NCBI GenBank assembly: GCA_036393335.1
Contig: DASWHD010000063.1
Span: 1-49,835, forward strand
DNA length: 49,835 nucleotides
Source of the DNA: DASWHD01 sp036393335
GTDB taxonomy: Bacteria; CG2-30-53-67; CG2-30-70-394
Direction of reading: 5' to 3'
The position numbers and the translations under genes are program-made. This document shows, in pieces, positions 47,083-49,835 of the stretch. Below the pieces are notes generated by a model. It ran no database searches, was not told the origin of the DNA, and saw only the letters and a list, made by a program, of their open reading frames with translations. How positions within the stretch are numbered: the first letter of the stretch is position 1; the number at the start of each line of letters is the position of its first letter.

Positions 47083-47322
47083 ATGCCAGCACCCACCACA
47101 AGTACCGCCCCGCATCGCGTCACGCCCGACCCCGCCGCTGTCGGCAAGGCGGGCGCGGCGGCCATCCTCGGTGTCTCGATCTCCTGGATTGAACACCATC
47201 TCGACGAGGTTCCGAGTTTTCATCTCGGGCGCCGCCGAATGTTTCTGGTGGACGCCCTCCGCGATTGGATCCGGGAGCAGGCTACGGCGCCCGCTCCTGC
47301 CGCAAACGGCGGAGAGGGCTAA
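47083..47322 (+). CDS. AlpA/MerR-type helix-turn-helix DNA-binding protein
   Basis: A 79-residue protein with a helix-turn-helix of the AlpA/excisionase kind: GKAGAAAILGVSISWIEHHL, then a wing FHLGRRRMFLVDALRDWIRE. Such proteins switch integrase or replication genes in prophages and islands. ATG 47083 has GAGG 7 bp upstream; an in-frame ATG at 47065 lies in the inverted repeat. The stop is 3 bp before the primase-polymerase start, suggesting coupled translation. Confidence 0.8.
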   Translation: MPAPTTSTAPHRVTPDPAAVGKAGAAAILGVSISWIEHHLDEVPSFHLGRRRMFLVDALRDWIREQATAPAPAANGGEG

Positions 47323-47325
47323 GCC

Positions 47326-49835
47326 ATGGCCACACACGACGAGGCCCCCCGCCCCGGGCAAGGGACGGGAGGCCAGAAAAGAGCGCCAGAGCAAGCGCGG
47401 CGCAAGGATAGCACGCCGCCCGCCGAGTGCGCCGTAAACTACATCGCGCGCCACCACCTCGCTCTCGTAATGATCCCGCCGGGCACGAAAGGACCGCGCG
47501 GCAAAGCCTGGAATAAACCAGGTAGGTACGTCACCAACCCCGCGAAGGCGCGGGAGGTGTGGGGGCGCAAGCCGAGCTATGGCATCGGTGTCGTTCACGC
47601 GCCCTCGGGCACCTGCGCCCTCGACGTGGATCATGTGGAGCACACGCGCCAAGTGTTCGCCGAGCTTGGCATCGACTATGAGAACCTCCTCGACGGCGGC
47701 GCGCCGCGCTGGCGGGGCCGGCCGGATCGGGATAAAGCCCTATGGAGAGTGCCGGCCGGCGTGGAGCTGGCGCTGCACGTGCTCAAGTGGCCGCCGCTTC
47801 CCGACGACGTGGCGCGCCACAACGCGGAAGAGAAGATATGGGAAGCGAACGGCAAGGCCGGCGAGAAGCCGATCCCGCCCAAGCCGGTCACCGTCTTCGA
47901 GCTGCGCGCCGGCCCCGTTCAGGACGTGTTGCCCCCGTCGATCCATCCCGACACGGGCCAGCCGTATGAATGGGTGACAGAGCCGGGCGTCGACATTCCT
48001 GAGATCCCCGCCGCCCTTCTCGACTTGTGGCAGCACTGGGGGGAATTCGAGCCCGCGCTCAGGGGGATGTGTCCATGGGCGGTGCCTCCGCCGCCTGAGC
48101 GTGCAGCCTCCGCCGGCGGGGGCGGGGGTGACGTCATCGGCGCCTACAACCGCTCCCACACCGTCGTCGAGCTGCTGGAGAGCCACGGCTACATCCCGAA
48201 AGGCGGGCCGGGCCGGTACCTGTCGCCGACGTCCTCTTCCGGTTTGCCCGGCGTCCACCTCCTCGACGACGGGCGCGTCTATAGCCACCACGCCTCCGAC
48301 CCTCTCGCCCAGCCTGGCGAGGATGGCAAACAGCACGCTCACGCTGCGTTCGACGTGTTCCGCATTCTCAACCACGGCGGGGATGTTCGGGCTGCGGTGA
48401 AGGCGGCGGCGGCGGAGTTGGGGGTTCCATGCGAGCCGGGATCGCGCACCGCCTCGCTCGATTCAGTGGAAATCCTCGACGCGGCACCCGCCAGCCTCAC
48501 GCGCCCGCTGTGCCTGGTGGGAGGCCATGCCTACGCCGCCACGTGGCTCCACATGGAGCACCTGATCCGCACGAGTGAGGACAAGGCCGGGAACACCGTA
48601 ACCCACGACCCCCCCCGGAAGGAGACGCGACAAAACCTGGTGGTCGTCCGGGACGACGGCAAGCTATTCACCAACGAGCGGCTGCCCGATTCAGAGCCCC
48701 TCGCTGCCCTGAAGCTCACTGTCCACCTGGAGGAGATCCCGCAGCCTTCCGCTCTTTGGAGCGGTAAAGGAGTGAAGCGGTACATGAAGGGGGAGCGCCC
48801 CGCCCCGGCCGACGTATTCAAGCGGGTGGTGGCGGTGGTGGATCGGTTCATGGATTTTGATCGCAGTCTCGCTCCGCAGCGGACCATGGCGGAAATGGTG
48901 GCCTGCTACATCCTCGCCACCTACATTCTCGAAGCGCTAAACGTGGCTGGCTACCTCTGGCCCCGCGGTGAGCCTGGAAGCGGAAAAACTCATCTTCTGC
49001 GTACGGCGTGCTCTCTCGCCTACCTCGGGACGGTGATCCTCGCAGGAGGCTCTTTCGCATCCCTCCGCGACCTCGCCGACTACGGCGCGACCCTTGCCTT
49101 CGATGACGCGGAAAAGCTTGACGCCAAGACGGCGGATCCCGACAAGCGAGCCCTGCTGCTGGCGGGGAATCGGCGAGGGGTGACGGTGCCCATGAAGGAA
49201 CCCGACGGCCCCAAAAAGTGGAAGACCCGGCACGTCAACACGTACTGCCACCGCATGTTCAGCGCTACCCGCCTGCCGGATTCAGTGCTGGGGAGCCGAT
49301 CCATCGTCATTCCTTTGGTGCGAAGCGCCCATCCCGACAAGGCGACGGTCGACCCGCTGGATCCGGAGGCATGGCCCTTAGATCGGCGAACGCTGGTCGA
49401 CGACCTGTGGGCTCTAGGGTTGACCCACTTGCGCCAGTTGAAAAAGTACGACGCCACCGCTGCGGCGCGGGCTCATCTCAAGGGCCGCGTTCTTGATCCC
49501 TGGCGAGGCATTCTCGCAGTGGCTCTCTGGCTGCAAGAGACGTACGGCGAGGCCGGGCTCTTCGAGCGGATGGAAGCGTTGTCGCGCGCTTACCAAAAAG
49601 AGCGGTCCGAGCTGGAGGTAAGCGATGCAACCCGTCTCCTAATCCGCGCCCTGCTTGCCATTTTTGCGAGAAGTGACGCATCCCGACTGGAGGTCACCCC
49701 CAAGGAGCTGGCGCAGGAGGTCAACCGCCTGGCGCGCGACGAGGACTTGGCGGATGAGGGAGAGAGTTGGACCGACCATCAGCGAGTTGGGAAGCTCTTG
49801 AGCCGCCTCCGCCTCGGTGAGGCCGGACGAACGGG
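47326..49835 (+). CDS. Bifunctional primase-polymerase / P-loop ATPase (3' end outside window)
   Basis: At least 836 residues, open to the window edge. The N-terminal prim-pol domain (about 33-250) has GIGVVHAPSGTCALDVDH with the metal-binding Asp100 and Asp102, and the later VFELRAGPVQ strand. The C-terminal ATPase has Walker A RGEPGSGKTHLL (GEPGSGKT at 548-555) and a Walker B-like LAFDDAEKL (Asp593-Asp594), resembling helicase/DUF3631-type partners of prim-pol replication proteins. It probably initiates DNA synthesis of a mobile element. GGAGAGGG precedes ATG 47326 by 7 bp. The missing C-terminus prevents a full family call. Confidence 0.85.
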   Translation, partial: MATHDEAPRPGQGTGGQKRAPEQARRKDSTPPAECAVNYIARHHLALVMIPPGTKGPRGKAWNKPGRYVTNPAKAREVWGRKPSYGIGVVHAPSGTCALDVDHVEHTRQVFAELGIDYENLLDGGAPRWRGRPDRDKALWRVPAGVELALHVLKWPPLPDDVARHNAEEKIWEANGKAGEKPIPPKPVTVFELRAGPVQDVLPPSIHPDTGQPYEWVTEPGVDIPEIPAALLDLWQHWGEFEPALRGMCPWAVPPPPERAASAGGGGGDVIGAYNRSHTVVELLESHGYIPKGGPGRYLSPTSSSGLPGVHLLDDGRVYSHHASDPLAQPGEDGKQHAHAAFDVFRILNHGGDVRAAVKAAAAELGVPCEPGSRTASLDSVEILDAAPASLTRPLCLVGGHAYAATWLHMEHLIRTSEDKAGNTVTHDPPRKETRQNLVVVRDDGKLFTNERLPDSEPLAALKLTVHLEEIPQPSALWSGKGVKRYMKGERPAPADVFKRVVAVVDRFMDFDRSLAPQRTMAEMVACYILATYILEALNVAGYLWPRGEPGSGKTHLLRTACSLAYLGTVILAGGSFASLRDLADYGATLAFDDAEKLDAKTADPDKRALLLAGNRRGVTVPMKEPDGPKKWKTRHVNTYCHRMFSATRLPDSVLGSRSIVIPLVRSAHPDKATVDPLDPEAWPLDRRTLVDDLWALGLTHLRQLKKYDATAAARAHLKGRVLDPWRGILAVALWLQETYGEAGLFERMEALSRAYQKERSELEVSDATRLLIRALLAIFARSDASRLEVTPKELAQEVNRLARDEDLADEGESWTDHQRVGKLLSRLRLGEAGRT

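Larger units (their letters stand above)
46118..49835. mobile_element. Left part of a plasmid-like or integrative element
   Basis: Three co-directional genes (DUF6499-like, AlpA-like HTH, primase-polymerase/ATPase) form the replication and regulation module of mobile elements. They have a different style from the housekeeping genes to the left, with more AT-rich codons in the first gene. The element continues past the window. No integrase is in view and the exact left boundary is not clear; it lies somewhere between 44464 and 46118. Confidence 0.55.

Noticed and set aside
47740..48375. 211-codon minus-strand frame opposite the primase-polymerase gene
   Set aside because: The plus-strand frame carries clear prim-pol and ATPase motifs across the same bases; the minus-strand frame has none.

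Overview
The window looks like chromosomal sequence of a high-GC, Gram-negative, respiring bacterium. My best guess is the old Deltaproteobacteria (Desulfobacterota and relatives). The basis is a complete lptC-lptA-lptB-rpoN-hpf-ptsN-hprK-rapZ-EIIA(Man)-HPr-EI cluster, a long-form HPF, an prkA-yeaH-spoVR stress operon, many signalling proteins, and a selenoprotein. This is inferred from gene content and order; no 16S rRNA or ribosomal protein gene is present.

Layout. 1-6.6 kb: a patatin-like lipase, then the minus-strand prkA-yeaH-spoVR operon, whose two internal gaps both carry G-tract/hairpin blocks. 6.7-8.6 kb: a DUF3108 envelope protein and a CPBP membrane protease. 8.6-8.8 kb: a small TA-flanked inverted-repeat element (MITE-like). 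8.9-15.9 kb: a tightly coupled minus-strand operon of two HEAT-repeat proteins alternating with two degenerate HD-GYP proteins. All four share one N-terminal module, so the operon looks like a duplicated pair. 16.3-17.9 kb: a hybrid histidine kinase/receiver. 17.9-20.7 kb: a minus-strand operon of cytochrome c (CX4CH heme site), hemB and a periplasmic protein with two tandem thioredoxin/DsbA domains. That last gene is broken by two in-frame TGA codons, each exactly at the first position of a CPFC-type active site (UPFC) and each followed at identical spacing by a hairpin with a GGUC apical loop like bacterial SECIS elements. I read it as one 484-residue double-selenocysteine protein. 21-25.5 kb: DUF971 protein, exonuclease III, a small Cys/His-rich protein, lepB and lepA. 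25.7-29.8 kb: cheW-mcp-cheA. 29.9-31.3 kb: queC-trmB. 31.3-31.5 kb: a second copy of the MITE-like element, which supplies the stop codons of both convergent neighbours. 31.5-40.8 kb: the PTS/rpoN/lpt cluster. 41-44.5 kb: a hypothetical protein, a DUF465-like protein, 5-formyltetrahydrofolate cyclo-ligase and a GAF histidine kinase. 44.46-44.92 kb: a non-coding stretch with a truncated tRNA-Sec-like sequence (UCA anticodon). 44.9-45.9 kb: an SH3/TonB-C protein. 46.1 kb to the end: an incoming mobile element (DUF6499-like protein, AlpA-like HTH, and a primase-polymerase/ATPase that runs off the window).

How the parts fit. The PTS genes form a sugar-transport-free regulatory phosphorelay (EI, HPr, EIIA-Man, EIIA-Ntr, a minimal HPr kinase, RapZ) next to sigma-54 and the LPS-export genes. 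The cytochrome-hemB-selenoprotein operon links heme supply, a c-type cytochrome and periplasmic thiol/selenol redox chemistry. The selenoprotein reading implies that SelA, SelB, SelD and a working tRNA-Sec exist elsewhere in the genome; none is intact in this window.
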